Made by a program: the position numbers and the translations under genes | In this document: positions 1 to 9,960 of the stretch, piece after piece | Position numbering within the stretch: the first letter of the stretch is position 1 | Layout: each line of letters begins with the position of its first letter | Origin: Syncephalastrum monosporum B8922 | Taxonomy: Eukaryota; Mucoromycota; Mucoromycetes; Mucorales; Syncephalastraceae | DNA: 25,475 bases | Assembly: GCA_000697355.1 (NCBI GenBank) | Contig: JNEN01001167.1 | Location: 1-25,475, forward strand | Direction of reading: 5' to 3' | The notes under the pieces: generated by a model | Database searches by the model: none | Seen by the model: only the letters and a program-made list of their open reading frames with translations | What the model was told of the DNA's origin: nothing

Positions 1-1113
1 GGGTCGGTGGTGGCGGGATCCCCTGACGCCCATTCCAGCGTTGCATCTGGGAGACCCACCATGTCAGCTCGCCCTTCATCGAAGGGGTGATAGGGCAAGC
101 GTGACGGGAGGGTCGATGCCGCCAGGAATTGATCTGGTGCAGGAGGTGACGTGTCCGGAAACGTGCCTGAGCGTTGCCCAGCTGAGTCGCTAGGGCGGTG
201 CCCACAAAGGATGTCAATTTCGTCCATGAGGTCGAGGACTGGTAGAGGAGATGGTGGGCGAGGCGACGAATAGCGCGCACTTTCTTGCCAGGAACCGAGA
301 TTGACATGGAGGTCGAGTCCAAACGGAGACCCAGGTGCTCGATGCGTTGCGAGGGAGTGAGAGACGACTTGGCATGGTTTATGATCCAACCGAGAGACTC
401 CAGCTTCTTGAGCACGAGTTGGGTTTGTTGGACGGATTGCGCGTGGGAAGGTGCTATCACCAACAAGTCGTCCAAGTAAGCTGTCAGTCGGATGCCCCGA
501 CGACGAGCCCACTTGAGGACAGGCTTGAGGACCTTGGTGAAGACCCACGGAAACAGAGACAGGCCAAACGGGAGGACGCGGTATTGGTAGAGTTGTCCCT
601 GCCACTGAAAGCGCAGAAAACGCCGAGACGAGGGATGCACCGGGACGTGGTGGAACGCATCCTTCAAGTCGATCGACGTGAGAAAGTCCCCCGGCTGCAG
701 CATCCGACATATGGTGGTCATGGACTCCATTTGAACGGACTTGAGGGGAGGAACTGGTTGAGAGGCTTGAGGTTGAGGACCGGGCGCCGTCCGCCATCCT
801 TCTTGGGGACGACGAACATGCTGGAGAGGAAGCCAAACGGGTGGTGGTGAGAGGCGGAGACGGGCTCGATGGCGTGCTTGGACAGAAGCGATTGGACGGC
901 TTCGTCGATGCTGGGCCGATCGGCCGGTGGAACGAGGTGCGAGGTGGTGATGGGATGGAGCAGAAGACGGGTCGGAGGTGGAGAAGAGAAAGATAGCCGA
1001 AAGCCTAATAAGTAAGCAGACCTCGAAGTGTAATTTATGATTGTCTGATCTGTCTGCTGATTTCCAGACGGGGACTGGCGTGGGCCACTGTTTATTTTCC
1101 GAGGTGCCCCCAT
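1..1113 (-). mobile_element. DIRS-like retrotransposon fragment: reverse transcriptase and start of RNase H, frameshifted
   Basis: Read on the minus strand, the segment begins with a pre-RT region (DRPSIDEAVQSLLSKHAIEP) and the motif SSMFVVPKKDGGRRPVLNLK, which is characteristic of DIRS-order reverse transcriptases. This frame stops at 718. RT homology resumes in another frame after a one-base shift near 741-750 and then stays open to position 1. It carries DFLTSIDLKDAF, VLPFGLSLFPWVF, the catalytic box YLDDLLVIA, a thumb segment IEHLGLRLDS, and WWVSQMQRWNG, the start of the RNase H domain of such elements. The element continues past the left edge, where the rest of RNase H and the tyrosine recombinase would lie. 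No gag-like ORF is visible on the 5' side beyond 1113, so the copy looks 5'-truncated and inactive. Family assignment at order level is firm; the subfamily is not determined. Confidence 0.85.
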
Positions 1114-2486
1114 CTTTTTATTTTATTTTTTTGTTTTGCTGTTGCAATTGTGCAAATTCGGTATGACGTTCTCTGAATGGGATACGCTTTGGCTTCTTGA
1201 CCAAAAGCATGGCGGGGTGAACTTTGACATACCACAGCACACACGGTGAGTAGCAAAACCAAGTCCCAATTGCTAATTTATAGTTAGTCTGGCAATTAAA
1301 ACCACATCGTCAAGACACCACCCCATATGACTCAGTTTCACACAACTGGCCCACTTTGTCCAACATGGTCCGCTTTCAAAAAGGGTGACCAATCAAGTTT
1401 TTATCGTTGCTCGTTTTTCCGTTACCCCGGCCCATTTTCAGCCTGCCTGGCCCACATTCTGCTAATCTGATTCAACCTAAGTTGCATAACTGTAAAATGA
1501 TGTCGCCATTAAAGCTGTAATGATCCATGAAGCTACAAGGTCGGCACCAGAACGATTGACGGTTTTTATTGAGAACTAAAAAAAAGAGCGGTGCTACCAT
1601 CCATAATCCTGTATGACAATAAGGGCAAGAGTATATAGAAAGATTTCAATTGGGATTTCTGTTGACATGAAAACGAAGAAACACAGTATGTCCCCACAGG
1701 ATGGAAAAAGGAAAAGATGAAAAAATTGGACTGTGGCCTCATACAGCGTCGCTCATCCTCTTATAGCTCTTACAGGAATGAGTGTCCTCTGAAAGCGTTG
1801 GACGCCGCTTTACAGCTGAAGACTGTGGGTGTCATAAAAAACTTTATTGGTCAACTATAGACTTTTTCCTTGGTCATGAGCTTTAGAATCACAGCACATT
1901 ATCTAGTCGATCCTTTTCAAACGTTTCTGATCTTTTCCACTGAGAGTGGAAAAAAGGATATGGAATGTTCGATCCATCCCTTCAAATCTTGATGGGTTAC
2001 CAAAGAAGCAGAATCGTAAATTCATTGAGTAATTGTTTCACCTTCGCGTAATCGCTGTCTTCGACAACTGGCTTTGCTTTATCACCTGGCGGGAAGACAT
2101 GGTGCATTCTTTGCCGAGTTTCGACCAGGAAAAAGCGAATGTGGGGTATTCTATATTCGTCGAACGGTGCGACTTGGCAGCTTCGACTTCGGTAAATCAT
2201 CAGCTGGAGATACACAGTTGAAGGGCTGTTCTGAGACTTTCGCTCCAAGAAAGCATCGCATGAAAATATAAAAGCAATCACTATGACACATACAAGTATT
2301 TTTCCTATGTTCTATGCTTATGATTCCAGATAATATTCATGCTATGCCCAGTCTCCGCCTCACATCTACCTTACTCATTGCCCTTACGTAAGCGTCCCTT
2401 GACTAAAATTGTGCCGTATGTTATTGCCGCATATAAAATTTAAAAAGTCATACGCGTTACATAATCGTGCGACGAAAGGAGATATA

Positions 2487-2514
2487 TGCATGCAATCTGC
2501 ATGCAATCTGCATG
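2487..2514. repeat. Short tandem repeat, 11-bp unit
   Basis: The unit TGCATGCAATC occurs twice in tandem and is followed by a partial third copy (TGCATG). Each unit contains the palindrome TGCATGCA. No function is evident. Confidence 0.8.
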
Positions 2515-2970
2515 GATGACTGTATTTCTTCCCACAGGTACTGCATATTGAATGAATGTATTGATAGCGGTGCCAGGCGACCATGAGCTCAAAGACAGCA
2601 ATGCAGGAGCACCATGATAATTAATTACCCAAGGTGCCTGTTTGTCTAAGGAGTAGCTGTATAGTAGATGACTATGAAAATACCAGATATACGACATCAA
2701 TGAGCATTTGGGCAAGGATCTCTCGTGTTCGAAATGCAGCCCGGCATAACTATTTTGATCTGCATTTTCCCGCCCTTCTTTCGTTACAGTATACAACATC
2801 TAGTCCCTTAACGAGCTCCGCTCCCTGCGATCCTTATGACCCTTCGATTTTTCGCAAAAACAGAAATGATTACATACGTCATGTCAAGCGTGACCGATCC
2901 TTCACCCTCTAAGTACTACGCCTGATAGCATAGATAGACAAAGATGGAAAAGAGATAGAAAAGAAGCGAC

Positions 2971-2989
2971 GGGTGGGGTGGGGTGGGGG
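2971..2989 (+). other. G-quadruplex motif
   Basis: Four G-runs of 3, 4, 4 and 5 are separated by single T residues, which meets the classic G3+N1 pattern with one-base loops. It lies in intergenic DNA, about 1.5 kb upstream of the deaminase ATG and about 25 bp before a long A-run. Folding in vivo is inferred only. Confidence 0.75.
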
Positions 2990-3015
2990 AAGAACGGCAG
3001 CAAGTGAGGTGGTGC

Positions 3016-3045
3016 AAAAAAAAAAAAAAAAAAAACTTTTTTTTT
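3016..3045. repeat. A20-C-T9 homopolymer pair
   Basis: A run of 20 A is followed by one C and nine T. This may be a nucleosome-excluding or poly(A)-derived tract. Run length should be treated with care because homopolymers are error-prone in sequencing. Confidence 0.7.
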
Positions 3046-3706
3046 CAAGGCGGCACACGCACAGGAAGGGGATTCAAAATATTTTTTTAATCACTCACAC
3101 ATCGACAAGGGATGGCTCTATTTATCCGCTCCACCATCCATTACCCACTGCAACGACGCACGCATGCGAATCTAAAAGAGATATTGAAATGAAACGTGTC
3201 CCTGTTTCCGGTGGAACCCTGGAACAGCTGCTCTCCATTGGTTCGCCGCTTATTTTGGGCTACGGTATACGAAATTCTAGTAAATGATCATCCAGAGGTC
3301 AGGCGCATGCAACCTTGCGTCATCGGGTGAAAGAAAAGGAAACGCTGTGTCCACACTGACGAGACGAGAAAACGACTCGCTCATTCGAAACACCGCGCGC
3401 CAAGACAAAAATAAAAGTACACAGCTTGACACTATGACGATGAAGTCATAAATAAAGCGAGCATGCGCAAGACTTCTTGGTGGAGTATAGAGCGTGGAGA
3501 AACAAATGAAAAAAGGCCGCATACTGTATTCAGAGATGGACCCTTCGTGCGTTTGTGCGGGGGAGGGAGGCAGAGGTGTTTAGGTAAATGAGACGACCCT
3601 TACTGATTACGTGATTTTTCGTTGGGGAGGACGTGCCCTTCCCAAAACAAGGGTTGGCAAAATTTTTGCCAGGGATCTTTACATAAGCTAGTGAAACCAA
3701 TCACAG

Positions 3707-3820
3707 CGCGCGCTGATTACGAAGGAACCCGATGGCGGGCTGGATGTCGGACCGCTTGGTACCCGCGCGCTGATTACGAAGGAACCCGATGGCGGGCTGG
3801 ATGTCGGACCGCTTGGTACC
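3707..3820. repeat. Perfect 57-bp tandem duplication
   Basis: Two identical 57-bp copies (3707-3763 and 3764-3820) begin CGCGCGCTGATTACGAAGGA and end CGCTTGGTACC. A six-base start of a third unit follows. The unit is clearly GC-richer than its surroundings. Its length is a multiple of three, so a short plus-strand ORF reads through both copies as a repeated 19-residue block, but no family or splice context supports that ORF as a gene. Confidence 0.9.
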
Positions 3821-4478
3821 CGCGCTCTCACCCCCAGCTCTCCACATTCATACACCTATGCACATATCATTCTGCTTCATTTCTTTATACTCGTTTACTC
3901 TCTCTTATATGCCATAGCGTCTACTGCTCTCAAATAGTTCCAAAAATGCAATGGGCAAAAGCACGAAGAGAGATGGGCAAAGAGGAAGTTGTATTATGTG
4001 CTGCGTCGTACAGTACGAGAGAAAAATCCATGGATCCAGCTCGTGTTTCACCACCGCATCCATTTCTAAAAGTCCGCCAACAGGGCCCAGTAATTCAAAG
4101 ACAGGGTTCAGTTATGTAATCACCACCAAGAGTCCTTTTCTTACTTCCGTTGTGGAATATTATACGGCTTAATATAAAAAGTAAAGGCACGAACCGCAGC
4201 ATATATCATGTGCAGTAACAGGCTGAATAAGTAGTGAAAGGAGAGAGGGGCTCAAGAGGACTGGGGGTGGAGCAAAAGAGAATTGGATGACCGCATCCTG
4301 AAGCGATGATTCGTCGGAGGGCCAGCTTGACCGGGTCTTATCCAAATGTGCCAATGACGGATTTCGAAAGGAAAAAAAAGCACCCTGCCTTTTTCTTAAA
4401 AGCGCACCGTTTTTTTTTCTTTCTACTTTTTCTTCTTTCTTCACACACTTTACCACACCATCTTATTATACTTCAAAC

Positions 4479-5580
4479 ATGAGATTGATCGTTCGTGAAG
4501 ACTACAGCGAGGTTTCCTCTTATATCGGTAAGACGAAACATCGAATAACGATGAAACCGTGTCTCATCTTTTTGTCTAGCCAACTACATCAAGGAACGCA
4601 TCAAGCAGTTCAAGCCGACCGCCGACCGCCCTTTTGTGCTGGGTCTTCCTACGGGCTCATCCCCGATCGGCACTTACAAGAAGTTGGTGGAGCTGTACAA
4701 GGCCAAGGAGTTGAGTTTTGAGCACGTTGTCACGTTCAACATGGACGAGTACGTGGGTCTGCCGCGTGACCATCCTGAATCGTACCACTCGTTCATGTGG
4801 ACGAACCTCTTTATGCATGTGGACATCAAGCCCGAGAACGTGCATATCCTGGACGGCAATGCGGCCGACCTGGACGAAGAGTGCAAGCGCTTTGAGGCAG
4901 AGATCGCACGGGTGGGTGGTATCGAGCTCTTCTTGGGTGGTATTGGCCCTGATGGCCATATCGCCTTCAACGAACCCGGCTCTTCGCTGACCTCGCGTAC
5001 CCGTGTCAAGACCCTCGCTTATGAGACCATCATTGCCAACGCCCGTTTCTTCGATGGCGATGTCAGTAAGGTTCCTAAGCTGGCCCTCACCGTCGGTGTA
5101 GCGTAAGTTGGACATGATTTCCATGGTCGCTATGGTATTTATCTCTTTTCCTCTACTCTATCAGGACTGTGATGGATGCCCGTGAGGTGTGCATTATTAT
5201 TACTGGTGCTCACAAGTCGATTGCACTTGCCAAGTGCATTGAGGAGGGTGTGAACCACATGTGGACCGTGTCTGCCATCCAGATGCACCCCAAGGGTCTT
5301 ATTGTCTGCGATGAGGATGCTACTCTCGAACTTCACGTCAAGGTAAATAGAAATGGGCTCACAGTGGTACGGGCTACGAGCAAGTGAACTTACATGATTC
5401 TCTTAGACGGTCAAGTACTTCAAGAGCATCGAGCATGTGCACCACTCGCTTATTGGTGCCGAAAACCTGTCGCTCCAGGGTGGCGTGAAGCAGCTGCGTA
5501 GCCCTACCAGCCCTACCAGCCCCACTGTTAACACCGGCAACAGTCAACACAAGAACCCCATGAACGGTCCTTACGAGTAA
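4479..5580 (+). CDS. Glucosamine-6-phosphate deaminase (GNPDA/NagB family), 4 exons
   Basis: Converts glucosamine-6-phosphate to fructose-6-phosphate and ammonia, the step that returns amino sugars from chitin or GlcNAc to glycolysis in the cytosol. Exons 4479-4527, 4580-5102, 5165-5342 and 5407-5580 are joined by GT-AG introns of 52, 62 and 64 nt and give 307 aa. The family signature is complete: [13 protein letters not shown] near residues 37-49, FNMDEYVGL with Asp72, and [17 protein letters not shown] with Asp141, His143 and Glu148. These are the same numbers as the catalytic residues of E. coli NagB. The family core is near 270-290 aa; the extra C-terminal tail contains SPTSPTSPT, encoded by a short direct repeat. 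The start is the first ATG after a pyrimidine-rich leader and matches the usual MRLIV N-terminus. A polyadenylation-type AATAAA lies at 5744-5749. Confidence 0.96.
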
Positions 5581-5917
5581 ACCGTCATCCTCTTGATTTA
5601 ATTATCTCCCTTTCTTTCTTTCTCTTTCCTTTTCTTTTTCTTTCTCTTCTTTATTCTTGTTACATATCATACGCACACATGCAACACACTCCAAACACGC
5701 ACATCATATCTTTCCTCTCTATTGCATTTTCCCCATCAGTTTAAATAAAACTCTACGATGCTATACCATATCATATCGAGTGTACGACGAAAAACCGATT
5801 TTCTTAATGCTGCGGCGACTTGCCGCAGTTTGATCTATAAAAGAGGATCCAAAAATCTGTCCCTTTTAATACGTTATACTCACTGTTGTTTTTGTTATAA
5901 CTCTCTTCTTTTTCACT
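5581..5917 (+). promoter_or_regulatory. 3' UTR of the deaminase and promoter of the Ngl2-like gene
   Basis: The left part is a CT-rich 3' UTR ending near AATAAA (5744-5749). The right part holds an inverted repeat CTGCGGC-GACTT-GCCGCAG at 5810-5828, followed by TATAAAAG at 5836-5843, about 75 bp before the ATG at 5918. The dyad contains CGG-N7-CCG (5813-5825), the architecture bound by dimeric Gal4-type zinc-cluster regulators. The promoter role is inferred from position. Confidence 0.6.
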
Positions 5918-7440
5918 ATGGGCAAGGAAGCGATTGACGTGGAGCAGCTCAAGCGGGACAAGAAAGCAAAGAAGGAGGAAGCGCGCAAGATTAGCCAGCA
6001 GAGCAAAGCAAAGACACAGCAATTGCCCCCTCCCATTCCCCTCAGACGCGTCATGCATGCCATTCCTCAACGGACCACCTTGGCAGGCGCAGTGGGATCA
6101 TTCACCCTAATGACCTACAACGTATGGATTTTCTTTCTTGTTCTATCTGCTTGGAGACGCGCGTGTATGTATGAAAGGTGTTTGTGTATTCATCGTGGAC
6201 TATAGATCCTTGCTCAATGCCTCATCAAGCGACATCTTTTTCCTGATTCCGGGGATATGCTCAAGTGGGTCCGTATCTCGAGTATTTATATATTTCATGC
6301 AAAAACGAAGTGGATAACTTACCGCGTTACAGAAAATACGACGCAAGATGATACCCGATGAGATTGCTTATTATAAGCCAGACATCCTCTGTCTGCAAGG
6401 TAATTCCTGAAAAAGAAACGCATGACTATTTTATTTACGTTGGAATTCCCAACAGAGGTCGACAGCTACGAAGAGTTTTACAAAGAGGCGCTGCATAGCT
6501 TGGGGTAAATCTAGCAACAAGTCTGTGGTGATTCCAGGCCCCACACTAAGCCCGCCGATATGTAGATATGAGACTGAGTTTTTTCATCATGCCAAAAAGA
6601 ATCACGGTAAGTGCATTGTCTCTCGAGTTACGCGTGCTATTACTGACACCCTGTGCAGGTCTTTTGATTGGTTTCAAGTCGCATCTCTTTGAACGCATCG
6701 CGTACAAGGCGGTTGACTATGATACCGACACGCTCTGCCCCGCGACGTGGGTGACGGGCAACATCGCGCAGATCATGGCCTTAAGACACAAGACAGAGCG
6801 TCTCGGTTTGGTGGTGGGCAACACGCACATGTACTGGCGCCCTGAAGCTGTGTACGAGCGATTGCGACAGACAGCTGTCTATTGTCGCCGACTGAGCGAC
6901 CTTAAGGAGGAAATGCAGAAAAAAGAGAACACCTCACTCTCCTGGCAGTCGTTGCTCATCGGCGACTTCAATACTGCCCCGGATGACCCCAACTATGCCG
7001 CGTTGACCGAAACTGTATTGCCACCTGCGAAATACGACACATTAGAAACTTCGCGCCTGTCGCCCGGTGCATATGTCTCAACAGCAAGTGCCACCAACGA
7101 TGAAGACGGCACACCCCTCGCCGACCAGGCGACGGTGCCCGTGACAGACCTCATGGGCCATGTGCACGCTGCTGTCCCCTTTTGGACGAGCGTGTATGGC
7201 TGCTACGGTCAGATCCACCCCGCTGTGGCGCATGCGTCCGGAGAGCCCAAGTTCACCAACTACACCGCTGCGTTCAAGGGCACACTAGATTATCTTTTCT
7301 ACAATGCATCGGACGGGCTGGCACCACAGGCCGTGCTGGAGATCCCAAATGAGGAGCTCGTCCAGCCAACTTTGCCGAACCGCATGTTTGGCAGCGATCA
7401 CGTGTGTCTGATGGCGCAGTTCGCGTTTCGTATACAATAA
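5918..7440 (+). CDS. Ngl2/Ccr4-like RNA exonuclease (endonuclease-exonuclease-phosphatase fold), 6 exons
   Basis: Predicted Mg-dependent 3'-5' RNA exonuclease or deadenylase-type enzyme. Yeast Ngl2 acts in 5.8S rRNA 3'-end maturation. Exons 5918-6121, 6206-6268, 6333-6399, 6456-6504, 6566-6606 and 6659-7440 give 401 aa with all phases consistent. Catalytic motifs appear in order: LMTYN with Asn68, LQEVD with Glu112, GNTHMYW with His198, LLIGDFNTAPDDP with Asp244 and Asn246, and FGSDH with His389. The N-terminus is lysine-rich and charged (QLKRDKKAKKEEARK), which could support nuclear or nucleolar targeting or RNA contact. The stop codon overlaps AATAAA hexamers at 7436-7445. The convergent Sam50 stop is only 49 bp away. 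The choice between Ngl2, Ngl3 and Angel-type orthology is not certain. Confidence 0.92.
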
Positions 7441-7489
7441 ATAAAGCAAGGGTGAACATTGAATGAAAGCGAGAAAGAGATATAATGGT

Positions 7490-9458
7490 CTACAAAAAGT
7501 CTATGCCGATGCCGAGTTGCAGGCCGCGTCTCACTTGATCTCCTCGAGCAGCGGTGAGCGGGATGCAGTAGTTGAGCTCGAGACGCGCCAGGCTGAACTG
7601 GTATATCAGGCCCAGACCCACCGAGGTACTGGGCGATTGCTTCAGCAGCGCCACCGAGTCTTGCATGGACATGCCCATCTCCCATGGCACGAGCGTGCCG
7701 ACGTTGAGGAAGGCATGTGCACGCAGTGGCTTGCTTTCCCATCCTGGCAGGGGCGCCATCGCCGAGAGACCGACCGCCCAGTAGGCAGAGCCGCCTAGCG
7801 CATCCTCTGATAACGTATAGCGGGAAAAGCGAGGAACATTCAGCAAAATCACATATTTCACTCCCGTGCGTTATATATATATATATCGCTTACTGTAGTC
7901 GCGTGGGCCGATGCCTGCATTCCGGAAGCCACGGATCGAGAGCGGGCCACCGAGCATGAATTTGTCAGACACGATGGATGCCTTGGCCGTATCGGAATAG
8001 TCAGCGAGCAAGCCACCGCGCAGACCCAGACTGAGCACGATCCCGGGATGAACACCGAGCCACTCGCCGGTCTCCTTGTCCTTGAGGAGCTCACCTCCGC
8101 CGATCTGATGCAGGAATTGGGTCTGCATCTCGGTCTTGAAAAACTGTGCGTTACCGATCCCCATAATGCCTGAGAGCTCCTGCGACCATTTGAGGTAGTA
8201 GCCGCGTGTGGGCAGCTGCAGACTGTCGCGCATGTCACGCATAAAGGTGTGCGTGATGGAGGATTTGAGGGTGTGTCCGGCTTGATTACGGATGCTTATG
8301 AATGGATTTTACTAGTGAGTCGCTTTTGCAATGATAGACGAATTCTTATAGATATACCTCAGCGAGGCATTTTCGGCCACCTTGTCAATGGATCGCCATG
8401 TGCAATCATAGCTTAACTCGTGATAGCCATATTTGGAGACGCCCTACAGATATGTGTGTATGTGTCTGCGTGTCAGTCTCTTAACAGCGGGGAAATCTAA
8501 ACGAAAGGAAGCCGTACCCGGTAGCGTAGACCAGCACCGCGCGCGAGCTCTTCGTAGGAGGACGTGAGCATGTTGTTTTGGAGGACGTGATGAGCATTGA
8601 TATCGATTTTCTGATCTGGATCGGCGTTGATAGGTCGCGACAGGGCAAACTAATCGAATCACGCATGCATGCGAGAGATAAATGAGCGGACAAGTATCTA
8701 CACAGGGCCCATTCGCTTACCTGGAAAGCCGAGCTGTTGCGTGTACCAAACGAGGCGATCGATTCGAGAGTTTCAGCGCCACCAAAGCAGTTGCGGACGG
8801 TGATGGATCCATTCTGATCGGGGATATAAGAACACATGTATACACATACACACATATGAGCTTGTATAGGACTGGGACAGAACGTACCATGTTTCCCTCA
8901 TTGTTACCAATCTCGGTGCCTGTCTTGATAAAGAAGCGGCTCTTTTCTTTGACTTGATAGACTACGTTGACCGAGTCCGGCGCGGCGAGCGGGTCCGAGT
9001 CAGTGGCGCGGTCCAGCACGACTCGAACGTGGTCAAAGATATCGAGGCGCTGCAGTTTGTCGCCGATATCCTGCGCATAGTTGACTACATCCGCGACATG
9101 TTGGGCCCCCATAAGCCGCGACGTGGCTGTCTCGAGGAACGACGGCCGGGTCACATTCGCGCCGACGATCGTGACGGCGTTGATATGGGTGGGCGTGGCT
9201 GCCGTCGCATTCAGCTGTTTAAAAATGTACATCTAAGCCATGAGTTCCTTTCCTCCTGCTTTAACGGGACGGCATCAATTCAAAGTCTGGTTTACCAATC
9301 GCAACAGGCGTTCGACGGACGCGGCGGCTGCTCTTTGCTGCTGCTCATGCAGAGCATCGAGACCTTGCGTCGCAGTTGGTGGCGCGTTGTACGGCTAGAG
9401 AGGCATACGCGTTATGGAGAGTTTCGAAATCGTCGAATGGTGTTACCTTGTCTTCCAT
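7490..9458 (-). CDS. SAM50: Sam50/Tob55, mitochondrial outer-membrane beta-barrel assembly protein (Omp85 family), 8 exons
   Basis: Core channel of the SAM/TOB complex, which inserts beta-barrel proteins into the mitochondrial outer membrane. Minus-strand exons 9458-9447, 9394-9296, 9214-8888, 8813-8721, 8649-8518, 8443-8358, 8294-7894 and 7806-7490 give 488 aa, close to yeast Sam50. Residues about 38-146 form one POTRA-like domain (INAVTIVGANVTRPSFLE and VNVVYQVKEKSRFFIKTG). The rest is the barrel, with EIGNNEGNMNGSITVRN, GHTLKSSITHTF, LPTRGYYLKWSQEL and the conserved FMLGGPLSIRGFRNAGIGPRD, which carries the RGF motif of Omp85 loop 6. There is no cleavable presequence, as expected for an outer-membrane protein. 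The first coding exon is only four codons (MEDK). The last intron holds a (TA)n tract. Confidence 0.95.
7872..7886. repeat. (TA)n microsatellite in the last Sam50 intron
   Basis: About seven TA dinucleotides lie just inside the 5' end of the last intron, beside the donor at 7893. Confidence 0.8.
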
Positions 9459-9561
9459 TGCCGGAGCGTGTCAACAAGTCAGGAAAAAGAGAGAACAAAA
9501 GCCTGAATTTGCTCCAGTGTTCTTTCCGCTTTCAAAATCAGCTCTCACACAGTATAACCGC

Positions 9562-9960
9562 ATGCATCATCCAGCAGTAAAACCAGCTTCCGTAAAGCGC
9601 TCCCAAATCAACACACGTTGGCTCAGCAAGAGCAGATGTAGGCACACAGTCCAAAGCTATCAGCCGTGAGGATTTGATGGAAGGTGGATATTACGTGTAG
9701 CTCTTTCTGCTTTGACATACCATACCGAGGATGACAGTGACATATGACATCGACCTCTTGATCTTCTTCTAGGCCTCGGCCTTCTCTCCGAGAAAGCTAT
9801 CCTGCAGCAGCTGCTTGAAATGCTGTATATCCACTCCTTTGGCAGGAATGTGCCCGAGGTCACCGCACGTGATTACCAGGATGCGGTGCAGTTCTGCAAC
9901 CGCACGAGCCTCACGCTGGGCCGCGCTCCTGTGCTGCAGCGCTTCGGCGTGCGCCTCTAG
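9562..9960 (+). CDS. Small unrecognised protein, divergent from Sam50; first exon uncertain
   Basis: The supported part is the 3' exon 9773-9960. It follows a pyrimidine-rich acceptor (ATCTTCTTCTAG) and encodes LGLLSEKAILQQLLEMLYIH, then SFGRNVPEVTARDYQDAVQF, then a tail ending VLQRFGVRL and a TAG stop. It has clear coding bias. The exon needs one base from upstream. One fitting first exon is 9562-9637 with donor GTAGGC at 9638, giving 87 aa with a basic N-terminus. Another is a 7-nt exon 9677-9683 (MEG) with donor GTGGAT. I do not recognise the family. The spacing of a long amphipathic helix, VTARD and a final helix loosely recalls a histone-fold half, but that is a weak hint only. It shares a short divergent promoter with the Sam50 gene (start 9458). 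Confidence 0.45.

Larger units (their letters stand above)
1114..4478. other. Intergenic region without a convincing gene
   Basis: Only short overlapping ORFs on both strands are present here, without family motifs, credible splice patterns or sustained coding bias. The region is AT-rich. It holds a short 11-bp repeat at 2487-2514, a G-quadruplex motif at 2971-2989, an A-run/T-run at 3016-3045 and a 57-bp tandem duplication at 3707-3820. The last 100 bases before the ATG at 4479 are strongly pyrimidine-rich on the plus strand, as expected for the leader of the deaminase gene. Confidence 0.6.

Noticed and set aside
335..850. 171-codon plus-strand ORF at the left edge
   Set aside because: It is the antisense shadow of the reverse transcriptase; the minus frame carries the YLDD and other RT motifs.
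1250..1470. Repeated GGCCCA-type words suggesting an LTR or terminal repeat of the retrotransposon
   Set aside because: The words are short and dispersed, with no paired terminal repeat visible inside the window.
3622..4119. 165-codon plus-strand ORF across the 57-bp duplication
   Set aside because: It is kept open by the repeat and its composition; no motif, no splice partner and poor bias after the repeat.
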